NCBI GenBank assembly: GCA_030068075.1
Contig: CM057829.1
Span: 82,389,132 to 82,453,131 of the forward strand
DNA from: Paguma larvata
Lineage: Eukaryota > Chordata > Mammalia > Carnivora > Viverridae
DNA length: 64,000 nt
Direction of reading: 5' to 3'
Within the stretch, counting starts at the first letter, position 1. Every line of letters starts with the position of its first letter. The position numbers were made by a program, and so were the translations under genes. The notes below the pieces were generated by a model. That model was not told where the DNA came from, did not search any database, and saw only the letters and a program-made list of their open reading frames with translations. This document shows, piece by piece, positions 21,651 to 33,229 of the stretch.

Positions 21651-23550
21651 GCTTTGGAAGGAACATAAATTGTCATTTCGAGGTGGAATTCCAGTGTTCT
21701 CCTTAATAAATGCTGATACTTGTTATATTGACAGTTTTTATTTGATTTCTATAATTTAGAAATGACCAACTTCTATAATTTATATTATTTTTTATGTACC
21801 AGCTGGACAGAAAGACATTAAAGGTAAACCTTTAGAAGGAATATACTATTGTAAAAAATGAAAAAAACTACAAAAATGGGAAGGGAACCAACAATACATT
21901 TCTTTTTCAAAATACTATAACATATTGAATTGAGAGCAAAATACAGATGAAGCAGTGCCTCTATTCTGAGTGGTTAAAATAATAGTTTGAATGATATTTT
22001 TTAAAGCCAGCATCACATGTGGTCGGTCTATCAGGTAATTTGGCTCTACCTCTGATTTTTCATGAATCCATAGTAAAAGACTAGCTTATTTACAAGGCCA
22101 ACAATGTGATCATGGCCCACAACCAGACCTTTTTAAGAATGAAAATGAACCTTTAAATAGGATAGATACATAATATCTATATATATTTATGTTCACACAT
22201 TTGTTAATGACCAAGACCTCCCATATATGTCATCGAAGCAACATTTCAGTTGTGTATATTTTCTTTAGTCGTGGAACATGTTTTATTATAAATAGAGAAT
22301 TGTGTTGTATTTCAATCAGAACAATATTGTAATACCAGTTGACGACTTTTGAAATGTTAATTTAGTCAAATGTTTATGTTATAAATATCTTTAATCATAA
22401 TTTCATAGCTATCTAAGTTCTTTACAACATAAATATTCTTTCTATTAATTGTTTTATATAAACACTGTCTAAATTATTTTATATTTGATTACCATAACTA
22501 TATTTTCTTATAATAGTACATGAATGCAATCCCTTATTTAGATAAATAAGTTTAATTTATATACTATTACATAATATTATGAAATCATGTGACTATTCTG
22601 AAATTACATAATAAAATATACTAATATTTATCCAATTCACATATATGATTATGTGCAAAGCAAGCTCATTAGTTCCTCTCCTAAATATCTATACAATATT
22701 TAAAATATTGTTCAGTATATTATAACAATATTCTGGAAATCCACAGATTTGGTTTACTTTTCAGGAGCAGTAAAGCATGTATTTAAACATGTCGGTTATT
22801 TACTAAGAGTAACACTGTCAATAAGAACCATATTAAAGAAAGAAAGTGGAGACATCAGTTTTGCCTTATAGTGGTGTGTTAGTTATACACATCAGAATAA
22901 ATCCTATTTTCCATTAGACTAAAACTTGCATTACTGACTGCCGCAGTGTGCTTACTGTGGACCCCACTGCATTTAGAGCTTCCAAATCCTTTTCCAGTAT
23001 ACCGCTATTTTTCATCATTGTAAAAATCAATATAATGTATTGCCACCAAAAAATTTTAAAAGGAAGGAAAGAGAATAAAAATGAGTGTTCATCGCATGTG
23101 AAGATATAGTTTCATAAAATGTTTCACATGTGTGTGTTCATGTATGAATGTACCAAAGTAAAGGTATACAATATGCTTCCATGGATTACTATGAATAAAT
23201 ATATTGAAAAATTTTGAAAGCCACTTCATTATACGATATATAATTGAGGGTATATCCATTTATAGAATGAAATATACATGTGTTTAAAGTCATAAACACA
23301 AAACCTAACGCAGCAAATATAAAATATGACAGTTTCATATCACTCCATTTTTCTCTTCTATCTCAAAGTTCTTGATAATGATGGAAGAGAATAGCCAAGC
23401 CCATTATATTCTAACTGCTATGAATCTCGTGATTTTCTGTTCTACGATCCTGTTTATTCTCTCTCCTCTTGGCATCTTCTACTCTGGTATGAACTGATTT
23501 TGACTCTAATTTTCTCCAGGCCTAAACTCTCAGGTATCCAAACCTTTCTT
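21651..23550. other. very AT-rich intron stretch
   Basis: Dominated by A and T, with many short TA words, especially 22.1-22.75 kb. No gene, SINE or clear transposon is seen. Confidence 0.55.
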
Positions 23551-23795
23551 TTTTTTTTTTAATGTTTTTTTTTTTATTTTTATTTTTTGCATTTATTTAT
23601 TTTCGAGAGACAGAGTGAGACAAAGTGCAAGTGGAGGAGGAGCAGGGAGAGAAGGAGACACAGAATCTGAAGGAGGCTCCAGGCTCTGAGCAAGTGTTCA
23701 GCACAGAGCCTGATGTGGGGCTCGAACCCATGAACCATGAGATCATGACCTGACCTGAAGTCGGACACTCAACCAACTGAGCCACTCAGGTGCCC
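23551..23795 (-). mobile_element. CAN-SINE, full length, with target-site duplication
   Basis: Read on the minus strand: head ggggcacctgagtggctcag, then 'gttcgagcccc'-type middle words, a CT-rich region and a long A tail (T runs at 23549-23585). The direct repeat ccaaacctttct occurs at 23538-23549 and 23796-23807. Confidence 0.95.
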
Positions 23796-23973
23796 CCAAA
23801 CCTTTCTAAAATATTATCTAAAATTATCATTTGTTTGTGAAAACTGTTCCCCATTTGTGGTTTTGTTCATTTTATAATTTTTTAATTTTTTCCCCAAATC
23901 ATCACTTCAGTAGTGTTCCTCACAATTAATTTTGATTTTAATCCCATTCTATTATAAGTTGAACTATTTCAGA

Positions 23974-24052
23974 AGGGAAAAAAAAGAAAGAAGGGAAAAA
24001 GAAGGAAGGAAGAACGGGATAAAGAGGTAGAGGAGAAGAAAAAAAAATAAGA
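23974..24052. repeat. purine-rich tract
   Basis: GAAGGAAGGAA-type A/G low-complexity sequence with few pyrimidines. Confidence 0.8.
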
Positions 24053-25036
24053 CCTGAAGTATTTCACTAAAATTACTTAATTTAAAATGTTTAAATGTAA
24101 AATGTTACCTCACTGTGGAGAAAATATATCTGCTCCAGGTATTCTGAATAGTGCATAAACTTAACAAATTCATATTGCTTAATAACAAGTTCTCAATATC
24201 GGTCATCAATTATTCATTTACTTCAATCAAGAACTTACTACAAACTAAGCACCTAGTTTAATACAGCCTGCTAAATAATTTCAACTAGCATTGCAGCTTG
24301 TATTTTAAAGTAGCTGCTTCAAAATATATAAGCTACTGCCCAGGAAGTTAGGAAGAATAAAAGTACATCGAATTCCCTAAGCCTGTGTGATGCCGGTGGT
24401 GCAATGTGGCGTTAAGTCACTAAATAATATTTTAGTTCCAAAGAAAATTAATGCAGTTTCCTTTAGTGGCCAATTAATACCCAAGGAATCACTCTTATGC
24501 ACTGGGAAAATCTAGCTTCTAATGAATAGTTGTGTGCGGGGAGAGTTACCAGTTCATGAATATTTGGTTCCAAAAGTTAATTTGAGGTTCAGTTGTGTGT
24601 AATTCGGACTTCATTTCTCATAGAAACAATATCACACATAGCATTTTGATTGCCAGGATAGCATACAAACATTATTTGACTCCAAATATTATACATGGGT
24701 ACAGAGAAGGAGTTAAATAATCCTGTTTTAATACTAGCAACTAGGTAAAACTGAAAAACCAATACAATGACTACAATGTATTTGTAATTACTACTGAATA
24801 TGGTGTTCAACACAAAGTTTAAGATCTTCCCAAATCCTCGTAAAATTCTGAGGTCTCTTAGCCAGAGACAGAAACTGACCAACTTTTGCTTGCCTTCTGT
24901 TTCTCCCCTCCTCTTGCCATATATGAAGTTTTTACTTTATTCCTACATAGTTTCCAGCCACCTAGAAGTAACCATGTCAGTAACTAACTAGAACATAAAT
25001 ACAATTAGGATAACATTTTACCTTTTATCAGCTAGA
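24053..25036. other. intron 5 stretch without recognised elements
   Basis: No repeat recognised. The part 24360-24560 is less AT-rich than its surroundings and looks like single-copy sequence. Confidence 0.5.
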
Positions 25037-25250
25037 GTAGGGGGTCAACGGCCATGGGCCAAATCTGGCTAGTCATCTGTTTTTATAAATAAAGTTTAAT
25101 TCGAACACAGCTGCACCCGATTATATATTGTCTATGGCTGCCATTGTGCTAAAATATCGAAGGTGAGGAATTGCAACAGAGAAAAAATGGCCTGTAATGT
25201 GTGAAATACTTATTATCTAGTACTTTTCACACAAAGTTTGTGTCCCTTTG
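25037..25250 (+). mobile_element. hAT-type MER relic
   Basis: The series 'gggtcaacggccatgggcca', 'aaatctggctagtcatctgt', 'aaataaagtttaattcgaac' and 'tattgtctatggctgccatt' is that of a very common non-autonomous hAT element ending near 'aaagtttgtgtccc'. I am not sure of the MER number. Confidence 0.7.
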
Positions 25251-26364
25251 GGCTGGTGTCTGTTTGGCTGCAAGTAGGAAAAAAAACAAACAGTGGTTTA
25301 GGGTTTTTGTTTTTCTTATGCGCGCGCGCGCGCACACACACACACACACATACACACACACACACACACACAAATGTATTCTGCAGAAGGGCAGTTGCCA
25401 TATTTTGTTCAGTGGCTCCAGGAGTCACAGACGATGCTCTGGGGATTTCTCTCGTGTTTGGAAGATGCTGCTGCCGCTGCTACTACAGCCCTCGCCTCCA
25501 TGTTGCTGGCACGCAAGAAAAGGGCAAGATAGAGTGCTCATGATCTAAACAAGGAAAGCCAGCTCTTACAGTAAGCTCTAGCGATCTTCTGTTTACATCT
25601 CATTCATCTCATTCCCTACCCTGGAAACAGAGTTTTAAAATTTAAGTACTGCTGTCCTAAAAAAATGATAATAACAAAAGAAAAAAGAACTTGTTATTAC
25701 GGAGAAAACGAGCACTGTCTGCCATCCTCATCTGCCCCACAGCAGAGGAGACGATCATTCACTTACCTTGATTCCCACCCCATTCCCGACCTGCTCAATT
25801 AATTTCTCTTCTGAATATAGAACCATAAGGACTAAGGGAAGTGATTCAGATTCCTAAATGAAGGCACTTGATCATGAACAAAAGTACGGTTATATAAATT
25901 AGGACTTGGAGAAGTATTAATGACACCACTAAGTCTTTATCTGTCACCTTTAAGAGTAAGGTGGGAAAAAAAATGTTTTCCTTGTTTGGCTACATAAGGG
26001 AGTTATTTCAGATAGGGCTTTTCCCTGTAGACCAGAAAGCTGTAGGAAACATGAGCAGAGCAACAGCAGGCCTGAAAAGGTTAGAGCTAGTGATTTAAAC
26101 ATAGTTTTGGTTAGAGAAGACATTTCCTAGACAGCATGAATAATATGTCAACCAACATAAATACAGAACTTTTATAAGAACATCTTTCAATGACATTATT
26201 TCATTTAATCAATTTATACTTGAGAAGTTCCTATGTGAAAAAGAGGGTCTCAAATTGAGTGACAGCACTAACAAAAGAAATATTCCACTATGCATATTTT
26301 AGGCATTTTGTATATGCTAAATAAATAGTTAAATTTATTATACTATAAATGACCCATTATTTCT
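25251..26364. other. intron stretch, partly an old unassigned repeat
   Basis: Around the CG/CA microsatellite (about 25250-25640) the sequence resembles an old interspersed repeat ('ggctgcaagtaggaaa' and later 'gctgctgccgctgctact'), family unknown. From about 25640 to 26364 I recognise nothing. Confidence 0.35.
25317..25372. repeat. (CG)n(CA)n microsatellite
   Basis: 56 bp of unbroken purine-pyrimidine alternation: TATG, about eight CG/GC steps, then (CA)n with one TA. Such sequence is the classical Z-DNA former. Confidence 0.95.
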
Positions 26365-26505
26365 CTTTTTAGGTTCATTTATTTATTTTTGAGAGAGAGA
26401 GCATGAGAGCAGAGCAGAGCCTGACACAGGGCTTCAACTCACGAACCATGGGATCATGGCCTGAGCCGAAATCAAGAGTCAGCTGCTTAACCAACTAAGT
26501 GCCCC
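26365..26505 (-). mobile_element. CAN-SINE, internally deleted
   Basis: On the minus strand: head 'ggggcacttagttggttaag', 'ggccatgatcccatggttcg', then a short GA/CT part and the tail 'aaaaataaataaatgaacc'. At about 140 bp it is shorter than full copies and lacks most of the CT-rich middle. Confidence 0.88.
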
Positions 26506-26984
26506 ACACATTCTTTTTATATAACTAGTGTCCTCCTCTCCATTAGATTTTTCCTAACAGATTTTACCTAACTCAAATTTCTCCCATGAAAATAAAATTG
26601 TATCTCAAGCCTATATTCTTTTCTACCTGCTGAGGAATCTCTCTTCTTCCCTTTACAGAAAAATATGTCAAAAAAGTTGCCTAGATTTTTTTTATCCATT
26701 TTTTTAACTTCCGTTCATGCTCCAACCTACCCCGGTCTGGTATCAGTCCACCTCATTCTATCCAGTGAGTTACTTACACAGCCACCAATGCCCTCACCTA
26801 GCCACACTGTTCGCAGTCCTTATCTTCCTTGGATATTCGGTAACATTAATATTGTTAATCTTTCTCTCCTTTCCTCCTTAGCTTCCATGACCCACTGTCC
26901 TGGCTTTCTGTGTGGCTAATTCTTTTATTTGTCCTTTGCAACTCCCTTCTCCTCAACAAAAAGTCAAATTTCCTCAAGGTCGCA
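26506..26984. other. intron 5 stretch without recognised elements
   Basis: Pyrimidine-rich, single-copy looking. It includes an 84-codon open frame at 26665-26919 with no features of a protein domain. Confidence 0.45.
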
Positions 26985-27469
26985 TAAAAGGATGCTCATT
27001 TTCATTAGTCATTAAAAAAATACAAATTAAAACCACATTAAGATAACACTTGATGTCCACTAGAACGGTTAAAATCAAAAAGACAGATGATATCATGTGT
27101 TGACAAGGATGTGGAAAAATGAACTTTTATACATCGTTGGTGGAAATATGAAATAACAAAACAGCTACTTTGGAAAAGCAGTTTGGTGATTTCTAACAGG
27201 TTAAATATGAAGTTACCATGTGACCCAGTAGTTCGATTCTTAGCTGTATAACCAGGAGAAAACATATGTCTACATGAATTCTTAAGCCTGGATGTCCAGA
27301 ACAGCATTATTTAAGTAAAAAAAAAAAAAAAAAAAGGAAACAACCTAAAGGTCCATCAACTGATGAACAGATAAAATGGAATACATACAAGGGAACAGTA
27401 TTAACCCGTAGAAATGGATGGACTTGCTACAGGGGCCGACAAGGACGAACTTCAAAAATCCTGATGCTA
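26985..27469 (+). mobile_element. old L1 3' region, left part
   Basis: 'caaattaaaaccacattaag', 'gttgacaaggatgtggaaaa', 'cttttatacatcgttggtgg', 'cagtttggtgatttctaaca' and 'tccatcaactgatgaacaga' in that order are typical of an L1 3' end in the plus direction. It holds an A run at about 27317-27335 and is interrupted by the SINE at 27470. Confidence 0.85.
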
Positions 27470-27648
27470 GGGGCACCTGGGTGGCTCAGTCGGTTGACTT
27501 TGGCTCGGGTCATGATCTCACAGTTTATGAGTTTGAGCTCCACATCAGGCCTGCTGCTGTTAGCACAGAGCCCACTTGGAATCCTCTGCATCTCCCCTCT
27601 GCTCTTCTCTCGCTCACACTCTCTCAGACATAAACATTAAAAAAGAAA
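27470..27648 (+). mobile_element. CAN-SINE inside the old L1
   Basis: Head ggggcacctgggtggctcag, tail 'agacataaacattaaaaaag'. The second tRNA-like box is shortened ('gttgactttggctcgggtca'). It splits the L1 at 26985-27960. Confidence 0.92.
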
Positions 27649-27960
27649 ACCAACATTATGCCAAGTGAAAAACTCAAGATGCATAAGACCCACACTGTAT
27701 GAAACTATTTATATGAAATATTTAGAAAGACGATCCTATGTGATCCTATGCAGACACAAAATAGCTTAATATTTGGCTAGGTGTAGGGGAAGAAGTAGAG
27801 AGGGACTGTAACTGGGCATGGCAGATCTCACTGGGGTAAGAATGAGTTTTAATACCCAATTATGGTGATGGTTACCCAACTCTGTAAATTTACTAAACAT
27901 CACTGAATTATACACTTGAAATATGTGAATTTTATTGTATGCAAACTATATCCAATGGAA
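27649..27960 (+). mobile_element. old L1 3' region, right part
   Basis: It resumes with 'aacattatgccaagtgaaaa', 'tatgaaactatttatatgaa', and near the end 'atcactgaattatacacttg' and 'gtgaattttattgtatgcaa', which is the 3' UTR of an old L1. Confidence 0.82.
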
Positions 27961-27974
27961 GTTATTAAAAATAG

Positions 27975-28440
27975 GCTTTTCATGACTTTTAGAATAACAA
28001 CCAAAATTCTTAGCATGACTTGCTGTCTGACCTCCATCTATATATCCAGTCTCACCCCTAATCTCCCTTATTCTATATATCTGATACTCCGCTTTATTCC
28101 TCAGCTGTGTCAAGCTCCTTTGGCACTGAGTTAAAACATCATTGCGACTGCTCCTCTTAGAGTATCTTTTCCAACTTCTCTTGTGCCCTATGATGCAATC
28201 CAACCTACTAAGTGTCTCCTAGAATTAGGAAATCCCCCCTTGACAGCACCTTGGAGCTGGAAATTGACATGTGTTTGTAAAATTATTTGATGAATGTCTG
28301 TTTCCCCCATTAGACTGTAAGTCCCATAAGGTTGGGAGGTCATGTTTGAGTTTGCTAACCAATATGTCCCCACTATTTATCCCGGTCTCTAGGTATCCAT
28401 TAAATTCTGGTTTGATGAACAAATACAACAATCTTCAATT
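27975..28440 (+). mobile_element. L2 relic
   Basis: 'cttgctgtctgacctccatc', 'tttattcctcagctgtgtca', 'cccccattagactgtaagtc' and 'ttatcccggtctctaggtat' follow the order of the L2 3' end. Diverged. Confidence 0.6.
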
Positions 28441-29687
28441 ATCTAAAATTTTCCTCTAGGAAGCAAATTGGCTTCTTTACTTCTAGTTTAGTTCTCTCAA
28501 ATTACAGTGCTAAAATAACTCATGGAATGTTATAATGTAGTTTATGTACCTTAATATCAGACTTCATGTTTTTTACTACTGTTTGCAATGTATATTGCAG
28601 TTCTTCGAAGGAGAAATCATAAATTTCCAAATGATTTAAAATAAGAAACAAATTGGGGATACCAAAATGTTAATTAGGATAACTTAAAAGTCAGCAAGGA
28701 ATTTTTAGTAATTTTCAGTATATCACTTAGATAAATTTTGATGCCAATGAATTCAACTATTAATTCAAATGGTTTTTAAACTAATGGTTTTTAAAAGTAC
28801 CTAGCATAATTTTGCTTATGGTATACTGGGGCTTTATTATTTTTTTTTAATTTTCCACATGCAACCAAGTTCTTTCATCTTGTATTGTTTGACGTGCCTG
28901 CGCAGGACTTTGGAGAGCAAGTAGGACATATAAAATCATTGGTTATATACATTTGTTAGTAAAATAAAGTCCATCAAAATGAAACTAATGTGGCATTGTA
29001 TGTTAACTATATGTCGATTATAAAAATTAGTAATAAGGAAAAAAATGTTACTTTCAATTCCTTGAATTTGTATTTAAATGGTTATTTTAATGATGGATTT
29101 TAGTTTATACCTATTTTCTTATTGTTTTGTCTGAAATGATATATATTTATACTTATAAAAGTTACTTTTTAAATATTTACCCTAAGTAATTATCCATGTA
29201 ATAAAATACAGTCTTTCACTTATAGTATCTAAAACATAAAGTCACAAAAATGACTTTTAAACATGTCACATATAAGAATATGTACATATATATATATACA
29301 TACATGTAATGATATTTATATAAAAACGTCTTCATATTTGTACCTCATAATTTATGACCAACTTATTTTGCTAATTCTATGGCTATTAATTTCCCTTACC
29401 TGATAACTACAGAAAGGTATTTAGAAATAAAAGATTTATACATTCTCAAAGATATTTCTCATTTGTGGAAGGCACTCTCAGAAATTTTATTGGCTGATAT
29501 CTTCTAAAAATAAACTCCATATTTAATAAAAGTAAGGCATTGATTACCTTTCAATACCCTGTTGAAACAATAGTCCATACAAGAGAAATAGCATTAGATA
29601 TTTCTTCAGTTCTGTGAGTCAACTTGTCAGGTTAAATTTTAAGGGACTATTGTCACTATAGTTCATATTTGTTACAAAATCCGGATC
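28441..29687. other. AT-rich intron stretch
   Basis: Nothing assignable. A short TA/CATA run lies near 29285-29310. Confidence 0.5.
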
Positions 29688-29700
29688 GAAAATTTTCCTC

Positions 29701-29887
29701 AAAAAATTAAAAACAGAACTACCCAATGATCCACAATAGCACTGCTGGGAATTTAGCCAAGAGACACAGGAGTGCTGATGCATTGGGGCACGTGTACCCC
29801 GATGTTTATAGCAGCGCTTTCAACAATAGCCAAATCATGGAAAGAGACTAAGTGTCCATCAACTGATGAATGGATAAAGATGATGTG

Positions 29888-29944
<57 letters not shown>

Positions 29945-30338
29945 ATGGAATACTATTTGGCAATGAGAAAGAATGAAATCTGGCCAATTGTAGCAACGTG
30001 GGTGGAACTGGAGGGTATTTTGCTAAGTGAAATATGTCAGGCAGAGAAAGACAGATACCGTATGTTTTCATTCATGTGTGGATCTTGAAAGATATAACAG
30101 AAGACCATGGGGGAGGGGAAGGGGAAAAAAAAAAAGTTACCGAGAGCGAGGGAGGCAAACCATAAGAGACTCCTAAATACTGAGAACAAATTGAGGGGTG
30201 GGGGAGAGGGGAAAGTGGGTGATGGGCATTGAGGAGGGGACTTGTTGGGATGATCACTGGGTGTTGTATGGAAGCCAATTTGATAATAAATTATATTTAA
30301 AAAATAAACTAATAAAGATATCCCCCTTTAAAAAAAAA
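29701..30338 (+). mobile_element. 5'-truncated carnivore L1 with perfect 13-bp target-site duplication
   Basis: About 640 bp of an L1 3' end in the plus direction: 'aacagaactacccaatgatc', 'tttcaacaatagccaaatca', 'gtgtccatcaactgatgaat', 'caatggaatactatttggca', a G-rich 3' UTR ('gggtgggggagaggggaaag') and an A-rich tail. The flanking direct repeats gaaaattttcctc at 29688-29700 and 30339-30351 are identical over 13 bp. It is therefore a complete, fairly recent insertion that was 5'-truncated on arrival. It carries no full open frame. It lies opposite in sense to EPHA7. Confidence 0.93.
29891..29940. repeat. (TA)n microsatellite inside the L1
   Basis: About 22 perfect TA units, starting tgtatata and ending tatacaca. 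It sits where the parent L1 has a short tgtatatata word, so it expanded after or during insertion. Confidence 0.95.
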
Positions 30339-30365
30339 GAAAATTTTCCTCTGGAATAGAAAGGA

Positions 30366-30541
30366 TTTCTTCCTTCTTCTTCCTCCTCCCCTTCTTCATC
30401 TCCTTCTTCCTCCTCCTCCTCTCCTACTCCTCCTCCTTCTCCTTCCCCTTTCCCTCCACCTTCTCCTTCCCCTCCTCCTCCTCCTCCTCCCCCTTCTTCT
30501 CTCTCTCTCTTCACTCTCTCTCTCTCTCTTTCTCCTCTCTT
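30366..30541. repeat. long polypyrimidine tract, (TTC/CTC)n and (CT)n
   Basis: About 176 bp of C and T on the plus strand, with only about four A interruptions. It starts 15 bp after the right L1 target-site duplication. The gene's transcript would carry the purine version (GGA/GAA repeats). The Gly/Glu-only frame read from it is an artefact. Confidence 0.95.
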
Positions 30542-31257
30542 AGTTTTAGTTTTAGGTTAATCATTCAGTGTTAGACGTCTTTCATCTTAACTCAGCAAAC
30601 TCTCCACAAACTACTACCAAGACTCAGCAACTTTTGTTTCTTGAGAAGAGAAGAGGTGAGGGGTTATGAGCACCTTCCATTACATAACAATTTTATCTCA
30701 CTCGGTGACATGGCAAGGCTCCTCAGGATCCCCACCTTCCAGGCATTTTAAGATTAGAGTCCTGGCAGAAAGTCACATGAGTGATTCATTAACGGCGATT
30801 CTACTTCCTGGTTAATACAAATCTCATTCATCGTCACCATAAGACAAAACAAAACAAAGATGCAACTGCAGGCAATGAACACATTGAAACACCCCAACTG
30901 TCTGTGTTGCAAACAGTACCCTGCTGATGTTCACTTAATATTTGTAATTCAATGGTTGACAAATGTTTAATTGCTTTTTAAAATGTGTACATTTTCTGTT
31001 TTGTCCAGTAGTAAAATCTGTCCAATGGTACACTTCTCTGGAAAAATGCATATTTCTGGACACATTACTTATTTTTGTTCTAAATTGCCTGGGATGGTAA
31101 ACAGAAGCACGTGTGTAACATATTTTGTGCTACATATCAATGAAAAATGAAAGGCAGATTCTGTATGGTCTGTACTTACTAAGAATTTACTTTGAATAGA
31201 AGTTTTCTTCCAAAGTATTTTAAAATAAGAACTTCTGGTTGCCTCTCTCTTTAAGAA
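30542..31257. other. intron 5 stretch without recognised elements
   Basis: Single-copy looking sequence. Nothing assignable. Confidence 0.5.
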
Positions 31258-31458
31258 ACAGACTCCTAACTAAGAATAAACTGGTGGTTACCAGAGGAGA
31301 GGTGGGTGGAAGACGGGGTGAAATAGGGGACACTGCAGTGATGAGTACTGGGGGTTGTATCTGAGTGTTGAATCACTTTATTGTAAACGTGAAACTAATA
31401 TTACACTGTATGCTATCTACTTGGATTTTAAATAAAACTTAAAAAAATAAAAATAAAA
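31258..31458 (+). mobile_element. L1 3' UTR fragment
   Basis: 'gactcctaactaagaataaa', 'ctggtggttaccagaggaga', 'ttacactgtatgctatctac' and an A-rich end are those of a carnivore L1 3' end. A loose direct repeat (aaataagaacttctgg / aaatatgaacttttga) at about 31224 and 31456 may be its target site. Confidence 0.7.
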
Positions 31459-31770
31459 TATGAACTTTTGAATTTAACAGAAGTCCAGTGTTTTCACGGT
31501 TTGAGGGTATTTTTAGTTAAATACAAAAGAATGATCATTAAGCACCCAGCCATATAAGCCAAATAGAGTATTTGATAAAAGTTGCAAAATACATTAATAT
31601 CCTACCATTTAATAACAGACAAGGAATAATTTTCTGGTAGTGGATTTCCATATTATGTGTTCAAGAAACAAGAACCATTAGTTAGCTGCTGCCACTATCC
31701 ATTTGGAAAACTGTACCTGAGTCCTTCGATAAGGTGCGAAAGGTCATTGGAATGTGAGACACTTGGTGGC

Positions 31771-31803
31771 GAGAACACACACACGCACACGCACGCACAC
31801 ATG
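31771..31803. repeat. (CA)n/(CG) short microsatellite
   Basis: Short CA run with CG steps (acacacgcacacgcacgcac). Confidence 0.85.
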
Positions 31804-31999
31804 TCCCCACGCATGCAAAAACTTTAACTCCATTAAGTCCCAGAGTTAGAAGAAAGACTATTTACGATCTAGGTGAAATGTGATTTTCCACGCTTGAATG
31901 TAACTACCACCACCACAACATATGATCGGTTATTGTTTTACACGGATACATGGGTAATTACAGTAAACAGAAAGACAAAGCCTTGCTAATGATGGCACC

Positions 32000-32235
32000 C
32001 CCAACTGCACAAGCTTTGAAGTCACACAGAAAAGCTCCCGTCCCAGCTCTGCCACTGATTAGTTATGTCATCTTACTCAAGTTGCTAAGCTGCTCTGAGT
32101 CATCTGCAAAATGGGAATAAAATGAGACTAAAATGGGAATTAAAAGAGTATTGCAAGGATTTACAAAGACAATGAATGCCATCACTTAGCATGATACTTA
32201 GCAATGAGCAATCTTTCAATACATGTTAGTATTAT
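32000..32235 (+). mobile_element. MIR
   Basis: 'tcccagctctgccactgatt', 'agttatgtcatcttactcaa' and 'catctgcaaaatgggaataa' match the MIR core in the plus direction. Confidence 0.75.
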
Positions 32236-32747
32236 TGAGAAAGAAATCGAAGAAGAAATAAACGTGCCAAATAACTTTAGACACAAGACAGCAAGAAATG
32301 TTTCTATTCAGTTCATTTACATTTATTTGCATTTGTTTTAATGTAAGCTGACATTTTGAAATTTAACAAATATTTTAAATGCGATCTATTTGGAACCGTG
32401 AACCTTTTAATTTAAGTGCCCAGGGATATCCTATATTTAGGCACCTGCTGAGGTGCATAGAGGTACTACCTTAGTCAATTATTATGTCCTACAAATTTAT
32501 TTTTATTTTGAGCATGACTTGGTAAATGCTCTACAAAATTTGAAATCATTTATACAAATTCTAATGTAAGGATGACTTTTATTGTATAAAGTATTATATG
32601 TTAACCCCCTGGATATTAATTATAAACTCTAATATTTTCTGATTATAGGAAATTTTCTTTGCTCATATGTTGGTTTGTTAATTGATTCATGACCTTAGCA
32701 CTTCTTTACAATGTTATTGTAACATTATATTTACGTTTTATTGTTAT
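32236..32747. other. AT-rich intron stretch
   Basis: Nothing assignable seen. Confidence 0.5.
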
Positions 32748-32954
32748 TTTTAATGTTTTTTTAATCTATTTTTGAGAGAGAGAGAGAGAGAGTGCAAGTG
32801 GGAAAGGGGCAGAGAGAGACGGGGGGACAGAGGATCCAAAGCAGGCTCTGTGCCCATAGCTGTGAGCCTGATATGGGGCTTGAATTCATGAACCATGAGA
32901 TCATGACCTGAGCCAAAGTCCGAAGCTTAACCCACTGAGCTACTGAGGCACCCC
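32748..32954 (-). mobile_element. CAN-SINE, full length
   Basis: On the minus strand: head ggggtgcctcagtagctcag, 'ggctcaggtcatgatctcat', a CT-rich middle and a T-rich (A tail) start near 32750. No clear target-site duplication. Confidence 0.92.
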
Positions 32955-33059
32955 AAAAAAGTTATTATAACTTTTTAAAACACATTTTAATTATGTTATG
33001 CTGATACTTTTAAGTGTTTTTAATAAATCCCAACCAAGAGTCACAGTGTTGGGTACCTT

Positions 33060-33200
33060 AAGGGGTGTTACTTTGGACACATTGCATTTCATTCTGCCTC
33101 AGTTTTCTCACCTCTTGAATGGAGATAATATTGACTTTTAGGATAACATTGAGTTGTTGAAAGTATAAAATGAGAAGATAGGAAGTGCTGAGCATACCAA
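33060..33200 (+). mobile_element. MIR
   Basis: 'ttctgcctcagttttctcac', 'ctcttgaatggagataatat' and 'ttgaaagtataaaatgagaa' fit the 3' half of a MIR. Confidence 0.65.
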
Positions 33201-33229
33201 GTACAGAATGGATAGGAGGTGTCCTAATA

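Noticed and set aside
29753..30088. Overlapping frames with Tyr-Ile repeats
   Set aside because: Translation of the (TA)n array inside the L1.
30254..30514. Gly/Glu-rich 86-codon frame on the minus strand
   Set aside because: Direct product of the polypyrimidine tract at 30366-30541.
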